64,000 nt of DNA from Ahniella affigens (GTDB taxonomy: Bacteria > Pseudomonadota > Gammaproteobacteria > Xanthomonadales > Ahniellaceae), in assembly GCF_003015185.1 (NCBI RefSeq), contig NZ_CP027860.1:5735001-5799000 (forward strand). Direction: 5' to 3'. Of this stretch, positions 9,550-18,590 are shown one piece after another. The notes under the pieces were generated by a model. That model was not told the origin of the DNA. It saw nothing but the letters and a program-made list of their open reading frames with translations, and did not search any database. The stretch's first letter is position 1. Every line of letters starts with the position of its first letter. A program made the translations under genes and the position numbers.

Positions 9550-9975
9550 GGTGGTTCTCCTGAAAAAGGGGTTGAAACAGTAGCGCAGATAGTTTGAATT
9601 CGTGACCGGTAGCTCGCCAGTAGCGAGGCTGGACTGAACAGAGCATTGCCAATGACGCGATGGCTCATGGCCGACGGAACGTCGCCACTGCTTGGTTCTA
9701 GGACACTGAGTCTGGATGTGTGCTAGCTCCAGTGCGGGTCTGAAAGTCCAGGATGGACTTATTCAGACCCTCCCAAGGCAGACCCGTTTGCACGTGCGAA
9801 CACTAGTGGCTGCCGTTCCGTATGAATCCACTCGGATTCCCGCGCGGAAAGCGATCAAAAAAGAATCTCGCGTCGCGGAATCGCGTTGCATTCCGTTCAG
9901 CTTTGCTCTGGCCTTCGGGAACTTGGGGCCATCAGCATCGGCGCCCGATCAGGTTCGAATCAAACCGCAAAGGGC
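9550..9975. other. Intergenic gap holding a decayed inverted-repeat element
   Basis: No gene is supported here. The stretch from about 9630 to 9774 matches the element seen intact at 38067-38220, in degenerate form, ending in a well-preserved hairpin. The rest (9775-9975) shows nothing I can interpret. It separates two minus-strand genes. Confidence 0.6.
9630..9774 (+). repeat. Degenerate copy of the ~150-bp TIR/hairpin element
   Basis: Bases 9736-9770 form a near-perfect hairpin: GGGTCTGAA pairs with TTCAGACCC and AGTCCA with TGGACT around GGA. The same sequence recurs at 38182-38216 with one or two changes. Upstream bases back to about 9630 align loosely with the left part of the 38 kb copy (for example the segment around CTTGGTTCTAGG). 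The right end closes with CCTCCC like the intact copy. Confidence 0.65.
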
Positions 9976-12471
9976 CTAATGTGACGGCGCCGGAGCCTCC
10001 TCGACCGCGCGGCAAGCGTTGACGAGGTCCGGATTCCCAGGTGATTCTGCACAAACTGCATTGGCAGCCGCATGGGATAGGTTCCTCAGTCGCTGTTGCT
10101 CTTTGGCGTCCAGTTTTGCCGCGCCCGCCCGTGTGCCAGGCCGCATCAGCAACAGCAATGCCGGGCCTGCTCGCTCGCGCCCGAGTAGATACTGGGCATA
10201 GAAAATGCGGTAGTAGGCGAGCAACTCGTTGTTTTCGCCCAGGCGTTTCTCCGACAATGCCAGCAACTCTTGGAACACAGCATCTGCCTCTGCGGCCCGG
10301 TCGGAATCCTGAGCCAACGCCAACGCAAAGTTGAACATGGCGCGCAACGTATTGGGATGATCGGCGCCCTGCACGGATTGCCAGATTCGGATCGCGCGCT
10401 CGGACGCCCGCAACGATTCGGCATTCCGGCCGGCTGCGCTCAGGGCATTGGCGAGGTTGGTGAGCGTTGAAGCGGTGGCCAAACCGTTCTCCCCGTACAG
10501 CACCACGACGCGCTCCAGAATGGCTTCGCTCTCAGCGATCGCTTCATCCAGACGCCCAAGTTTGCGCAGGGGGACGGTTCGGCGAATACGCGTTCGGAGC
10601 ATCAGCGGATGATCGGCAGGCAATCCCTGCTGCTGCCAGGACAAGACGTCGTCCAGAACGGCCAGGCAACGCGCATTATCGCCTTGCAGGCGGTAGCTCT
10701 CGGCCAGTTGCATCCAGGTCCGCCTGGCGCCGGCATCGGTCGGTTTGCGGAGGCCCAGGGTAGGGATCTTGGGCAGCAACAAGGCGATGGCCTGATCATA
10801 GTCGCCCTGCATATTGAGCAGACGTGCGCGCATCAAAGTGGCCATGGGTTCGGCCATCGGTCCGAGCCGCAAGGCCTCGTCGAACAGGTCCTTCGCATCC
10901 GACACATTCGCCAGATCCAGGTTGGCATCCGCATGCAGGATCAAGATCTGTTGCACAAGCTCTGTATCAACGTTGCTTCGGCGCGCAGCTTGTCGAGCGC
11001 GGGCAAGGACATCGACCATTTGGTTCGCCCGCCCCAGCTCACTATCAATTTCGGCAATCGTCAGCGCGATGTTGGCGTACAAGTCAGGCTGGGTGTCGTA
11101 GAGGTCGTCCAATTTGGTGCGCGCCGCATCGAGGATCGCCCCGGCATTGGTTTGCGCGCCAGCGGCGCGAATGGGATCGGCGCCAGCAAAGGCGTCTTTC
11201 ATCAAAAGCAGCGCCTGATCTGAGCGGTCACGCTGCAGTTCCAGCGCCTGGTTTTGCCGAACCAGAACAATGAACGCGAAGGCGATTACCGCGCAGACCA
11301 GTGCCGTCATGGCCACAGGCAACCGGTTCCGCAATACGAACTTGCGCGTGCGGTACCACCATTGCCCCCCACCAGCCTGGATGGGCCGGCCATGTTCAAA
11401 GTGATCCAACTCGTCGATCAGCAGCTGGACTGACCGATAGCGCTCAACCGGGTCCTTGCGCAGGCATTTCAGGACGATATTGTCCAGATCGTCGCGAAGT
11501 AGCTTCGGACTTACGGGTGGTGCTTGCCGAGACGACGACGCACTGCTTGGTGCGCGCACTGGCACCGACACAATCTGACGCTCGATCCCGGCAGCCGTCA
11601 GGCCCTGAAGCTGGAAGGCGGCTTCGCCGCTCAACAGTTCAAAGGCAATCAGACCCAGTGCATGAATGTCGCAGGCGACGGTGATCTTGTCGCCCGTCAG
11701 TTGCTCTGGCGCTGCATATTGCGGCGAGAAGAATCGCAAGGCAGTGGCAGTCTGTTCAAAGCGGTCATGCTCAGACAGCGACTTGGCAATGCCGAAGTCG
11801 AGCAGCTTCACCATCCCTTGGTCATCGACCAGAATGTTGCTGGGTTTCAGATCGCGGTGCACGATCAGATTCCGGTGCGCCTCCTCGACCGCAGCGCATA
11901 CCTGCGCAAACAGGCGCAGACGTTCAGGCAAGCCGAGCTGATGGCGCGCACAGAACTCGGTCAGCGGCACACCCGGGACATACTCCATGATCAGGCAAGG
12001 TATGCCGTCTTCAAGGATGCAGGCGTCAATCAAATGCGCAATATTGGGATGCCGGAGCGACGACAAGGTCTCGCATTCCATGCGAAAGCGGCGCAGACCA
12101 TCAGCATCCATATGCTCGCGATGCATCAGTTTGACGGCCACCTCCTGCTTGACTACTCCGTCAATGCGTTCAGCCCGATACACCGTGCCCATGCCGCCCT
12201 GGCCAAGACGCTCGCACAGTCGAAACGACTGAATGATGCGGCCCGTGAGCGAGTGTTCGGCGTCAATCAGGGCAGCGAGGGAGGCCAGCCCTTGTCCCGG
12301 CGCCACGGTCTGCCCACGGAGTTCCAAGTCCAGATCGAGGAGTTCGGCCAACTCGTTTGCTAGGGCAGGATCCGTCTTGGCGAGCGCCTGCAACGCGGCT
12401 TGTTGATCGGCACGATCCCAATCCACATAAGCGGCAAACAGCGCCTGCAACTGGCCGAATGAGTCGGTCAT
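9976..12471 (-). CDS. Membrane Ser/Thr protein kinase with C-terminal TPR-like region
   Basis: A protein of about 831 residues. The N-terminal kinase domain has the glycine loop GQGGMGTVYRAE, catalytic lysine in VAVKLM, HRDLKPSNILVDD and the DFG motif in LLDFGIAKS. A single transmembrane segment (PVAMTALVCAVIAFAFIVLV) separates the kinase from a helical repeat region with TPR-like alternation (for example ATASTLTNLANALSAAGR). This PknB-type architecture is usually paired with an ECF sigma factor, and the sigma gene lies 66 bases upstream on the same strand. ATG at 12471 or 12477 could be the start. Substrate unknown. Confidence 0.9.
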   Translation of the reverse strand: MTDSFGQLQALFAAYVDWDRADQQAALQALAKTDPALANELAELLDLDLELRGQTVAPGQGLASLAALIDAEHSLTGRIIQSFRLCERLGQGGMGTVYRAERIDGVVKQEVAVKLMHREHMDADGLRRFRMECETLSSLRHPNIAHLIDACILEDGIPCLIMEYVPGVPLTEFCARHQLGLPERLRLFAQVCAAVEEAHRNLIVHRDLKPSNILVDDQGMVKLLDFGIAKSLSEHDRFEQTATALRFFSPQYAAPEQLTGDKITVACDIHALGLIAFELLSGEAAFQLQGLTAAGIERQIVSVPVRAPSSASSSRQAPPVSPKLLRDDLDNIVLKCLRKDPVERYRSVQLLIDELDHFEHGRPIQAGGGQWWYRTRKFVLRNRLPVAMTALVCAVIAFAFIVLVRQNQALELQRDRSDQALLLMKDAFAGADPIRAAGAQTNAGAILDAARTKLDDLYDTQPDLYANIALTIAEIDSELGRANQMVDVLARARQAARRSNVDTELVQQILILHADANLDLANVSDAKDLFDEALRLGPMAEPMATLMRARLLNMQGDYDQAIALLLPKIPTLGLRKPTDAGARRTWMQLAESYRLQGDNARCLAVLDDVLSWQQQGLPADHPLMLRTRIRRTVPLRKLGRLDEAIAESEAILERVVVLYGENGLATASTLTNLANALSAAGRNAESLRASERAIRIWQSVQGADHPNTLRAMFNFALALAQDSDRAAEADAVFQELLALSEKRLGENNELLAYYRIFYAQYLLGRERAGPALLLLMRPGTRAGAAKLDAKEQQRLRNLSHAAANAVCAESPGNPDLVNACRAVEEAPAPSH

Positions 12472-12537
12472 GACCATGGCCTCGCGCTGCTATGGGGATT
12501 CATGGCTGATTCCAACCGGCAGCCTGGCTGCACGCGT

Positions 12538-13113
12538 TCACGCTCGGGAGCCGCCGAGCCGTCGGGCAAGCCACGTACGAGCAAAGCGCCATTGGCGGCC
12601 GACCGTAGCCACCGAACTGTTGCAGACCGTAGCGATCTGGTCTGCCGACAACCCGGAAAACAGTTTCAGTTCCACCACCCGGGCGACTTCTGGGTCGCGG
12701 CGTTCCAAGTCAACGAGTCCTTGGTCGACAGCGAGCCAGTCGACTGTGTCATCGAGCGTCGTCGCATGTTCGTCCAGGAGTTCGGACATGTCGACAAACT
12801 TCAGGCCGCCACCGCGCTTCTCGGCGCCGCGTTCGCGAATGTAGTCAATCAGAACACGCCGGATGACGGTAGCTGCCATCGCGAAGAAGTGATCCCGATC
12901 GCGGAGCTCAAGCGCTTGCAGGCCACGGATCTTTTCGAACGCCTCGTTTGCGAGCTCGGTGGCCTGCAGCGTCGCGAAGCCGGAATTTCGGCGGATCTGC
13001 GCATGGGCGATCTGGCGCAGAATCGGGTAGACCGCTTCGATCAATGCTGTTTCGGCGTCACGGTCCCCCGTTCGCCAGCGCGACAGTAGTTGGGTAATGG
13101 ACGTGTCGGTCAC
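12538..13113 (-). CDS. ECF sigma factor of the kinase-associated (Sig-70_X6-like) type
   Basis: A 191-residue sigma-70-family factor. Region 2 includes the segment ELANEAFEKI and the DHFFAMAATVIRRVLIDYIRER block, the latter typical of the TIGR02999-like group. Region 4 has LKLFSGLSADQIATVCNSS followed by a helix-turn-helix. Members of this group are commonly encoded beside Ser/Thr kinases, as here, and are thought to be controlled through them and not through a classical anti-sigma factor (family knowledge). No anti-sigma gene is adjacent. Confidence 0.88.
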   Translation of the reverse strand: MTDTSITQLLSRWRTGDRDAETALIEAVYPILRQIAHAQIRRNSGFATLQATELANEAFEKIRGLQALELRDRDHFFAMAATVIRRVLIDYIRERGAEKRGGGLKFVDMSELLDEHATTLDDTVDWLAVDQGLVDLERRDPEVARVVELKLFSGLSADQIATVCNSSVATVGRQWRFARTWLARRLGGSRA

Positions 13114-13478
13114 GAGTGTTCCACCTCATTGATTGCCATCAAGTCATTACCACAGTCAGCGCAAAGATGCGGCAGGTCCGGTTGCTGGGTTCGCCCATTG
13201 GCTTGGTGGCGGACCTGGTGCCGGCAACCTGCTGACTCGCGGTGTTCTGGTCAGGTATCAGCTGTTTCAACCATTCATATCCGGGCACGTCCCGTCGAAT
13301 CCAGCCGATCGGCGCGATCAGATGCCCCTGGTTTGCGCCTATTCTGCCTGAACCCGTGTCGTGTTCCGCAGATGGCTTGAAGAAAATTTGGACGTATTCT
13401 GGGCTGCAAGCGCGTCGGCATGACGGCGCCGTCGAATTGGCTGCAGCGTTGGGTGACGTACCGCGCACTCACTGCGGC
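13114..13478. other. Intergenic gap, no feature seen
   Basis: This 365-base gap separates two minus-strand genes. Several short open frames cross it in both directions, but none has a credible start or composition. It must hold the promoter of the sigma/kinase operon; I could not identify boxes with confidence. Confidence 0.5.
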
Positions 13479-14171
13479 TCATGGGTGGCGGTTGCGTTGC
13501 ATCAGACTCAGCAAACGCGCCACGACTATTGCCAGGAACAATACGCCGCAGAGTTGCTGCAGGATGACAATCGCTCGGGCAAACGAGGAGACCGGCGTGA
13601 TTTCGCCAAAGCCAACACTGGTGATCGTGGTGAAGCTGAAATAGAGCGTCTCGAAGTAGCTGAATATCCGGTCGGGATTGTTGGCGTCATTGATGTACAG
13701 CGCGCCCGGATCAAGAATCAGGATCACCGAGTAGACATGCGACCACAGGAATGCAAACAGCAGATACAGGCAGGCGCACGCAAACATCTCGTCGACCGAG
13801 GCCACGTCGTCGTAGTTGATGTAGGCAATAAACACGTAAACCGCATAGCCATAGAACAGCAACAAGCCCGCATGAGACAGAACCGCACTGAGCAAGCCCG
13901 GGAGAAACAGCCAGTAAACCTGCGCGCCGAGGCTGAGCAGGCCGAACACCCAGCCAAGCCTTGCCGACGCCCGGCTGTGGCTGACAGCACGGATCGCGAG
14001 TTGTACCAAGGCTTGATCGATCAGCATCAGCAGTACGCGTCCGCTTCCGTAATGCTCGGTCAGTGGATAAAGCGGAATCGATGCGCACATGGCCAGCAAA
14101 AGCAGCGCACAAGGCTGGCGCCAGTACGAGCGATCCTCGCGATGCGGGACGGCGGCTGGGGTTCGCAACAT
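13479..14171 (-). CDS. Two-pore-helix potassium channel family protein
   Basis: A 230-residue integral membrane protein. The C-terminal part carries an ion-channel module: an outer helix, pore helix and selectivity filter TITSVGFGE followed by an inner helix (IVILQQLCGVLFLAIVVARLL). Several extra hydrophobic segments precede it. The filter T-x-x-S-V-G-F-G fits potassium selectivity with Phe replacing the usual Tyr. No RCK/TrkA-N regulatory domain is present. It starts two bases after the S1/P1 nuclease stop, so the two are probably co-transcribed. Confidence 0.85.
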   Translation of the reverse strand: MLRTPAAVPHREDRSYWRQPCALLLLAMCASIPLYPLTEHYGSGRVLLMLIDQALVQLAIRAVSHSRASARLGWVFGLLSLGAQVYWLFLPGLLSAVLSHAGLLLFYGYAVYVFIAYINYDDVASVDEMFACACLYLLFAFLWSHVYSVILILDPGALYINDANNPDRIFSYFETLYFSFTTITSVGFGEITPVSSFARAIVILQQLCGVLFLAIVVARLLSLMQRNRHP

Positions 14172-14173
14172 AC

Positions 14174-14974
14174 TCAGAACGACAACACGTGATTCAGCAG
14201 ATTGCCGAGGCGGTAGCCGGCTGCAACGAGGCGCTGCTCGGCAATCGGTCGGAAGGTGCTGACGTAATCAGCAGGCAAATCCACGCCCTTGAAGTAGAAA
14301 TCGGGGCGCTTCACGATCTGGCAGGACTCCAGCGCCCAATCAGTTGCGGCCGCGGCATTCCAGGTGCGATCAAGCTTCGGCATCGGCGTGAGAATCTGAT
14401 CGGCGTGTTCGCGCACGCGGGTGTTCTCGCGTCGGATCAGGTCACCGTCCCAGAAGCCGTGCAGGTTGCCACCGTCGCGACGGCCGGCACGAATCTGCTT
14501 GTCATTGCCGCCGCGGTCGTCCTTCCAGCCCGCGTGCAGGGGCTGATGCACATCGCCGACGAAATGAATGACAAACCGCAGCGCTTCGGCACGGTCCGCA
14601 AGTTTCAACTTGCGATTTTGCAGGCGCTTGACTTGGGCTTCCAGCGCACCGTACACACAGTTGCCATCGCGGCACTGCGCGGTCCGATCGATCTGGCATT
14701 GGCCGCGCGGAAAATTCACATAGTGCCAACTGCCGGTATTCCTGAAGGCGGGCTCGTTGCGCGCCTCATCGGCCCAGGTTGCCGCTTCTCGCATAGCGAG
14801 ATCGGCGCGGTCACCGAGCAGACGTTCGACTTCTTTTTTGACGTCGGGGCGCAATTCCCGGGACGCAATCTCGGCCACGAGTTCATGGCCACGCGGGCCC
14901 CACGCCCGGGTGTCGGCCGAATGCGCGGCAATCGCAATGCACAAGCTGAGAATCAGTAGGGGTTTCAATGACAT
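14174..14974 (-). CDS. Secreted S1/P1-family nuclease
   Basis: A 266-residue secreted zinc-dependent nuclease (single-strand endonuclease/3'-nucleotidase family). The signal peptide ends before Trp25, so the mature protein would begin WGPRGH, the family hallmark in which the N-terminal Trp and a following His bind zinc. Further ligand motifs are visible: HYVNFP, FVIHFVGDVHQPLH and the GGNLHGFWD segment. Length matches the bacterial family. A likely role is scavenging of nucleotides or phosphate outside the cytoplasm. Confidence 0.92.
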   Translation of the reverse strand: MSLKPLLILSLCIAIAAHSADTRAWGPRGHELVAEIASRELRPDVKKEVERLLGDRADLAMREAATWADEARNEPAFRNTGSWHYVNFPRGQCQIDRTAQCRDGNCVYGALEAQVKRLQNRKLKLADRAEALRFVIHFVGDVHQPLHAGWKDDRGGNDKQIRAGRRDGGNLHGFWDGDLIRRENTRVREHADQILTPMPKLDRTWNAAAATDWALESCQIVKRPDFYFKGVDLPADYVSTFRPIAEQRLVAAGYRLGNLLNHVLSF

Positions 14975-15099
14975 GGCTCGCTCCGTCAGGTGATCAGTGT
15001 AGCGCTAAGACGCGTTTTGGCGTGGAACTGGCCGACCGGTCAACCAAACTGGCCCAGGCGCGTTGTTACGGGCAGCCGCCCAGCCAAAAACCGACTAGC

Positions 15100-15714
15100 A
15101 TGAATGCCCCTGCCACCCTGCAACTGCGCGAAATCGACTCGATGGAATGGACCCGGGCTGCGGACCAAGTCGCCGCAAAGCGCCAGCAACTCGATGCTTT
15201 CTTGAAGCAAGTCGAGCGGCGCGCGTTGCGCATGGCCGAACTCGCGACGCAGAGCCGGGACGACGCGCTGGACATCGTCCAGGACGCCATGCTCGTCTTT
15301 GTGCGCAACTACCAGGATAAGCCGAGCAATGACTGGGTGCCGCTGTTCTACCGGGTGCTCGATTCGCGTCTGACCGACTACCATCGTCGGCATCAGGTGC
15401 GCAGTCGCTGGTTGGCCTGGCTGCCAGTCGGGCGCGATCAGGATGATGATGGCGACGCGCTGGCGGAATTGCCCGATCCGGCCGACGTCGCACCGTGGCA
15501 GCGGATTGCCGACGGCGAAACCGGTCAGGCGCTGGACAGTGCCTTGAAGGCGCTTCCCGGCCGGCAACGCCAGGCGTTCCTGCTGCGCGTCTGGGAAGGC
15601 CTGGACGTAGCCGACACGGCGCGCGCCATGGGCTGTGGCGAGGGTAGTGTGAAAACGCATTTGTCGCGCGCGATGGCTGCACTGCGCACGCGTCTGGAGG
15701 CTTATCATGGCTGA
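15100..15714 (+). CDS. RNA polymerase sigma factor (xanthomonad DUF3106-operon type)
   Basis: A 204-residue sigma-70-like factor. Region 2 is seen around DALDIVQDAMLVFVRNY, and region 4 around ALPGRQRQAFLLRVWEGLDVADTARAMGCGEGSVKTHLSRA. Between them is an acidic linker. The ATG at 15100 is chosen from context; MEWTRAADQ at 15142 is an alternative. It heads an operon of four overlapping genes, an arrangement known from xanthomonads and pseudomonads. The second gene is probably its anti-sigma factor (inference). Confidence 0.87.
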   Translation: MNAPATLQLREIDSMEWTRAADQVAAKRQQLDAFLKQVERRALRMAELATQSRDDALDIVQDAMLVFVRNYQDKPSNDWVPLFYRVLDSRLTDYHRRHQVRSRWLAWLPVGRDQDDDGDALAELPDPADVAPWQRIADGETGQALDSALKALPGRQRQAFLLRVWEGLDVADTARAMGCGEGSVKTHLSRAMAALRTRLEAYHG

Positions 15715-16093
15715 CATGGACAAGGATCAGGCGTGGCTCAACTCGGTCAGACAAGAATTGGACGCCTCAGCCCGCGATCTCGACGCGGCAACGCTAAGCC
15801 GCCTGAATCGGGCTCGCCAGGCCGCGCTGGTCGAAGTTGGGCGAAAGCGGCGCCCCTGGTTGTTCTGGATGCCCGGACTCGTCGCGGCAATGGGGCTCAC
15901 GTTGGCGATTGGATTGTGGCTTCGCCCCGGCGTCGAAACCCCGTCGCCGGAACAAAGCGATCCCGCTCAGGATTTTGCGATGCTGGCGAATCCGGACGAT
16001 CTGAAGATGTACGACGATCTGGAGTTCTACGCCTGGCTCGACTCGCAGCAGTCCTCCTCGGATCCATGGTCGGATTGGGATCCGGGCACCTGA
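15707..16093 (+). CDS. Small membrane protein, probable anti-sigma factor (DUF3619-like)
   Basis: A 128-residue protein overlapping the sigma gene by eight bases. The N-terminal half is soluble and helical (SVRQELDASARDLDAATLSRLNRARQAAL). One transmembrane segment follows (LFWMPGLVAAMGLTLAIGLWL), and the C-terminal tail is acidic with the motif YDDLEFYAWLD. The N-in helix plus single membrane span next to an ECF-type sigma factor fits an anti-sigma factor. The DUF3619 label is from memory of the locus. Confidence 0.75.
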   Translation: MADMDKDQAWLNSVRQELDASARDLDAATLSRLNRARQAALVEVGRKRRPWLFWMPGLVAAMGLTLAIGLWLRPGVETPSPEQSDPAQDFAMLANPDDLKMYDDLEFYAWLDSQQSSSDPWSDWDPGT

Positions 16094-16350
16094 GTGCCGC
16101 CGAGACGCCGGCAGTAGAGCAGCCAAGCGTTGAGTTGCTCCTTTATCTGGCGGAATTTGGCGGTGAGCAGGGCGATCTGGACGACCCGATTGCGGTCGCC
16201 AAAGCGCTGGAGCGCAAGTCTGATTCCGGCCAGAATGACGGCACGTCGGCACACCAGCCTGAACCTGAGTCCTCTCGAAGTACCGCGAACCAAACACACG
16301 AAGCTACTGATTCCAACGTACCCAACGACGCTCCCCGGTTATTGCCATGA
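16066..16350 (+). CDS. Small conserved hypothetical protein nested between operon genes
   Basis: A 94-residue ORF that overlaps the gene before it by 28 bases and the DUF3106 gene by four. It contains VELLLYLAEFGGEQGDLDDP, which resembles the 'LEFLGE...D.DP' core of a small protein I recall at this position of the homologous operon in other gammaproteobacteria. The tail is hydrophilic. The start is uncertain: ATG at 16066, or a non-ATG start nearer the end of the upstream gene. No function known. Confidence 0.6.
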   Translation: MVGLGSGHLSAAETPAVEQPSVELLLYLAEFGGEQGDLDDPIAVAKALERKSDSGQNDGTSAHQPEPESSRSTANQTHEATDSNVPNDAPRLLP

Positions 16351-17033
16351 ACGCCCGTCTGATCCAACTTGCGCTGCTCCTGACCCTGCTGGTGTCGGGC
16401 TCAGTTTGGGCTGCGGGCGTAACCTGGGACGAGCTGAGTCGGGATCAGCAGCAGGTGTTGCTGCCGTTTGCGGACAGTTGGAACAGCCTTCCCGCTGAGA
16501 CTCAGGAAAAACTCCGCTTGGGTGCATCGCGCTGGAGCAAAATGAGTGTGGAGGAAAAGCAGGCGGCCAATCAGAAATTTGGTGCCTGGCGCGAGTTGCC
16601 GGATACCGAGCGACAGCGCATCCGGAACCAGTATGGCCAGTTCAAGCGCATGAGCCCGGAAGCGCAGCAACGCATTCGGCAGACTTTTGAGCGCTTTCAG
16701 AATCTGCCGGACGACGAGCGCACCAAGTTGCGCGCGAAGTTTGAGCGGATGTCGCCACGCGAGCGTCGGGCGTTTCTCGAAGGCATGCGTGCCACCGAGC
16801 GCGCGCGGGCGATGCAAGGGGCGATGCGGGGCTTGAGTGAGGCCGATGTCGGGCGCATGCGGGCGATGATGTCGGCGTTCACGCCAGCACAGCGCGAGCA
16901 AGTCAGACGTCTGGTGCAGCGGACGCCGCAGTCAGAGCATCAAGCGCTGCGCCAGAAATTGCTCGATATGACCGAGGCTGAGCGCGCGGCGTTTCTGGAT
17001 GAGCAAGTCGGGCCGGTGGGCTCGGGGTTCTGA
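16347..17033 (+). CDS. DUF3106 family secreted protein
   Basis: A 228-residue periplasmic protein with a signal peptide (MNARLIQLALLLTLLVSGSVWA). The mature part is charged and helical, made of repeats in which short 'LPxxxRxRIR' and 'MSPExRQ' units recur about every 20-25 residues. This is the DUF3106 pattern, somewhat like CpxP/Spy-type stress proteins (weak analogy). It is the last gene of the sigma operon, whose envelope-stress role would fit (inference). Confidence 0.85.
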   Translation: MNARLIQLALLLTLLVSGSVWAAGVTWDELSRDQQQVLLPFADSWNSLPAETQEKLRLGASRWSKMSVEEKQAANQKFGAWRELPDTERQRIRNQYGQFKRMSPEAQQRIRQTFERFQNLPDDERTKLRAKFERMSPRERRAFLEGMRATERARAMQGAMRGLSEADVGRMRAMMSAFTPAQREQVRRLVQRTPQSEHQALRQKLLDMTEAERAAFLDEQVGPVGSGF

Positions 17034-17622
17034 TTCATGCGGAGAACGCGGGTCTTGTTCTGACCGCGCCGTCGGGTTGACCGTTCGCGAGACTGAACCT
17101 CAGCCCGGATCAAGGCTGGGCTGACGAATCGTGGAGAGTGCCTGTCGCGCCGAAGGTGCGCTTATTCACGCATTAAACTGTCATTAACGATGCACGATTG
17201 TCACGACGGTGCACTGCGGCAAGTTGCCCTCTCCCCAGTCCTATCCCACTCGCGTGGGAGTCCAGCCGACCCTTTGGTGCGCTGATTCGCGCATCAAACT
17301 GTCAGCGACGGTGCGCAATTTTCACGACGGCACAGTGTGGCAAGTAGCCCTCTCCCCAGCCCTCTCCCACTCGCGTGGGAGAGGGAGCGCTCCCTCCCCC
17401 GCGATCGCGGGGGCGGGTCGGGGAGGGGGTTGCTTGCGATCAGGATGGGCATCAGTCGTAGATGTACTGAGTACATCAATCAACGGGTTATCGTGTGTTT
17501 GATGAGAGAGGGCGTCGGCTCGCTCACCCCGGACTTGATCCGGCTTGAGTTTGTGGTTGGTCGGCCTTTGCGGAACGATGCCTGGGTCCCCGCAGGCGGA
17601 GAATCGCGCCGAACCGACCTGC
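17034..17622. other. Intergenic gap filled largely by palindromic repeats
   Basis: No gene is supported. Bases from about 17150 to 17445 are the palindrome-rich repeat described separately. The remainder (17446-17622) shows only low-complexity fragments, including a short 'CCGGACTTGATCCGG' palindrome near 17528 that is related to the family at 31 kb. Confidence 0.6.
17150..17445 (+). repeat. Large palindrome-rich intergenic repeat, copy 1
   Basis: There are two tandem units. Each begins near 'ATTCRCGCAT', runs through a 'CACGACGG' segment and 'CCCTCTCCCCAG', and ends in perfect palindromes such as CTCCCACTCGCGTGGGAG and CCCCCGCGATCGCGGGGG. The same order of blocks is found near 25.0-25.37 kb (inverted) and 35.0-35.2 kb. 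The hairpins may act as terminators or REP-like sites (inference). Confidence 0.75.
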
Positions 17623-18030
17623 TTACCTTTCCCGACCCTTCCACCATTGCGGCCCACAATCAATGGCCAGCGCGCTAAGCACGCCCGCCGCGGCCAACAT
17701 CGGCCAACTGCCCAGCTTTGGCAGCTGCACGACAGCCAGCTCTTCTACCAAGCTCGGCCCCGCGAAAATCAAACAGCCGATCGCCATGACCAGCACCAAG
17801 GAGAGGGTCAGCATCCGCTCGGTGCGAGCCGACTCGGCCAGGTTTTCAACCTGGGTCAGGATTCTGGTCGCGAGATCGGCTGGTAGCGTCGGCATGGGCG
17901 CGACCGCGACCGCCGCATAAATACGCTGGTAGTCGCGGGCGCTCGGGTCGCGGGCGCGTGTTGCCTGCAGCGCCATGCTCTGGGCTGCTGCTTCACGTTG
18001 ACGCGACGATGGCTGGTTCGAATCGTTCAT
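17623..18030 (-). CDS. Membrane protein, probable anti-sigma factor
   Basis: A 135-residue protein with a soluble N-terminal half and two hydrophobic segments (about residues 75-95, LTLSLVLVMAIGCLIFAG, and 108-125). It overlaps the preceding sigma gene by four bases on the same strand. The order sigma factor then small membrane protein suggests an anti-sigma factor. No ZAS zinc motif (HxxxCxxC) is present, so assignment rests on context. Confidence 0.7.
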   Translation of the reverse strand: MNDSNQPSSRQREAAAQSMALQATRARDPSARDYQRIYAAVAVAPMPTLPADLATRILTQVENLAESARTERMLTLSLVLVMAIGCLIFAGPSLVEELAVVQLPKLGSWPMLAAAGVLSALAIDCGPQWWKGRER

Positions 18031-18590
18031 GCGATGGCTCCGGCGTGTTCCAGAAGCGACTGGCGCAGGCGCGCACGGGCCCGGAACAGGTAACTCTTGA
18101 CCGTGCCGATCGGGAGTTCGGTGATCTGCACGATCTCTTCCAAGGGTAATTCATCCAGGTGGAACAAAGTGAGCAGCGTGCGCTGAATCGGCGGTAGCTG
18201 ATCCATGGCCGCGGCAACATGCTGAAACAGCTCGGCATCTGAAAAGGCCTGTTCCAGATCAACGTCATCGGCAAGATGGGACAGGGCTTCATCCTCGTCA
18301 TGGCTGCCGGCATCGTCGATCGGCAGACGCTTCTTTTGCAGAAAGCGTCGGGCCACCGAGAACGCTACCTGGCCGACCCAGGTCGACAACGCGCTCTCAA
18401 AGCGAAAATTCGGCAGATTGCGATACACCTGCAAAAATGCCTCCTGGCTCAGTTCGTCGGCATCGTCCGCGTGGTGCACCATACGCACAATGACATGCCA
18501 GACCAGGCGCTGATAGCGCGCGAGCAGGCGCGCGAACGCCCCGTTCTTCTGGGCGAGCACGGCGCTGACAAGTTCCTGGTCGGTCTCCAT
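18027..18590 (-). CDS. ECF-family RNA polymerase sigma factor
   Basis: A 187-residue RpoE-like sigma factor. Region 2 contains HADDADELSQEAFLQVYRNL followed by STWVGQVAFSVARRFL. Region 4 contains LPPIQRTLLTLFHLDELPLEEIVQITELPIGTVKS with its helix-turn-helix. The ATG at 18590 is the natural start. It is co-transcribed with the membrane protein downstream and divergent from the small membrane protein gene at 18812, which may be one of its targets (inference). Confidence 0.92.
   Translation of the reverse strand: METDQELVSAVLAQKNGAFARLLARYQRLVWHVIVRMVHHADDADELSQEAFLQVYRNLPNFRFESALSTWVGQVAFSVARRFLQKKRLPIDDAGSHDEDEALSHLADDVDLEQAFSDAELFQHVAAAMDQLPPIQRTLLTLFHLDELPLEEIVQITELPIGTVKSYLFRARARLRQSLLEHAGAIA

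Noticed and set aside
13242-14192. Long plus-strand frame opposite the potassium channel
   Set aside because: Antisense shadow; the minus strand has a channel with a selectivity filter, while the plus frame gives a Gln/Arg-rich sequence without any domain.
17150-17445. Possible CRISPR array because of repeated palindromes
   Set aside because: Units are long, few and irregular, there are no unique spacers of constant size and no cas genes.
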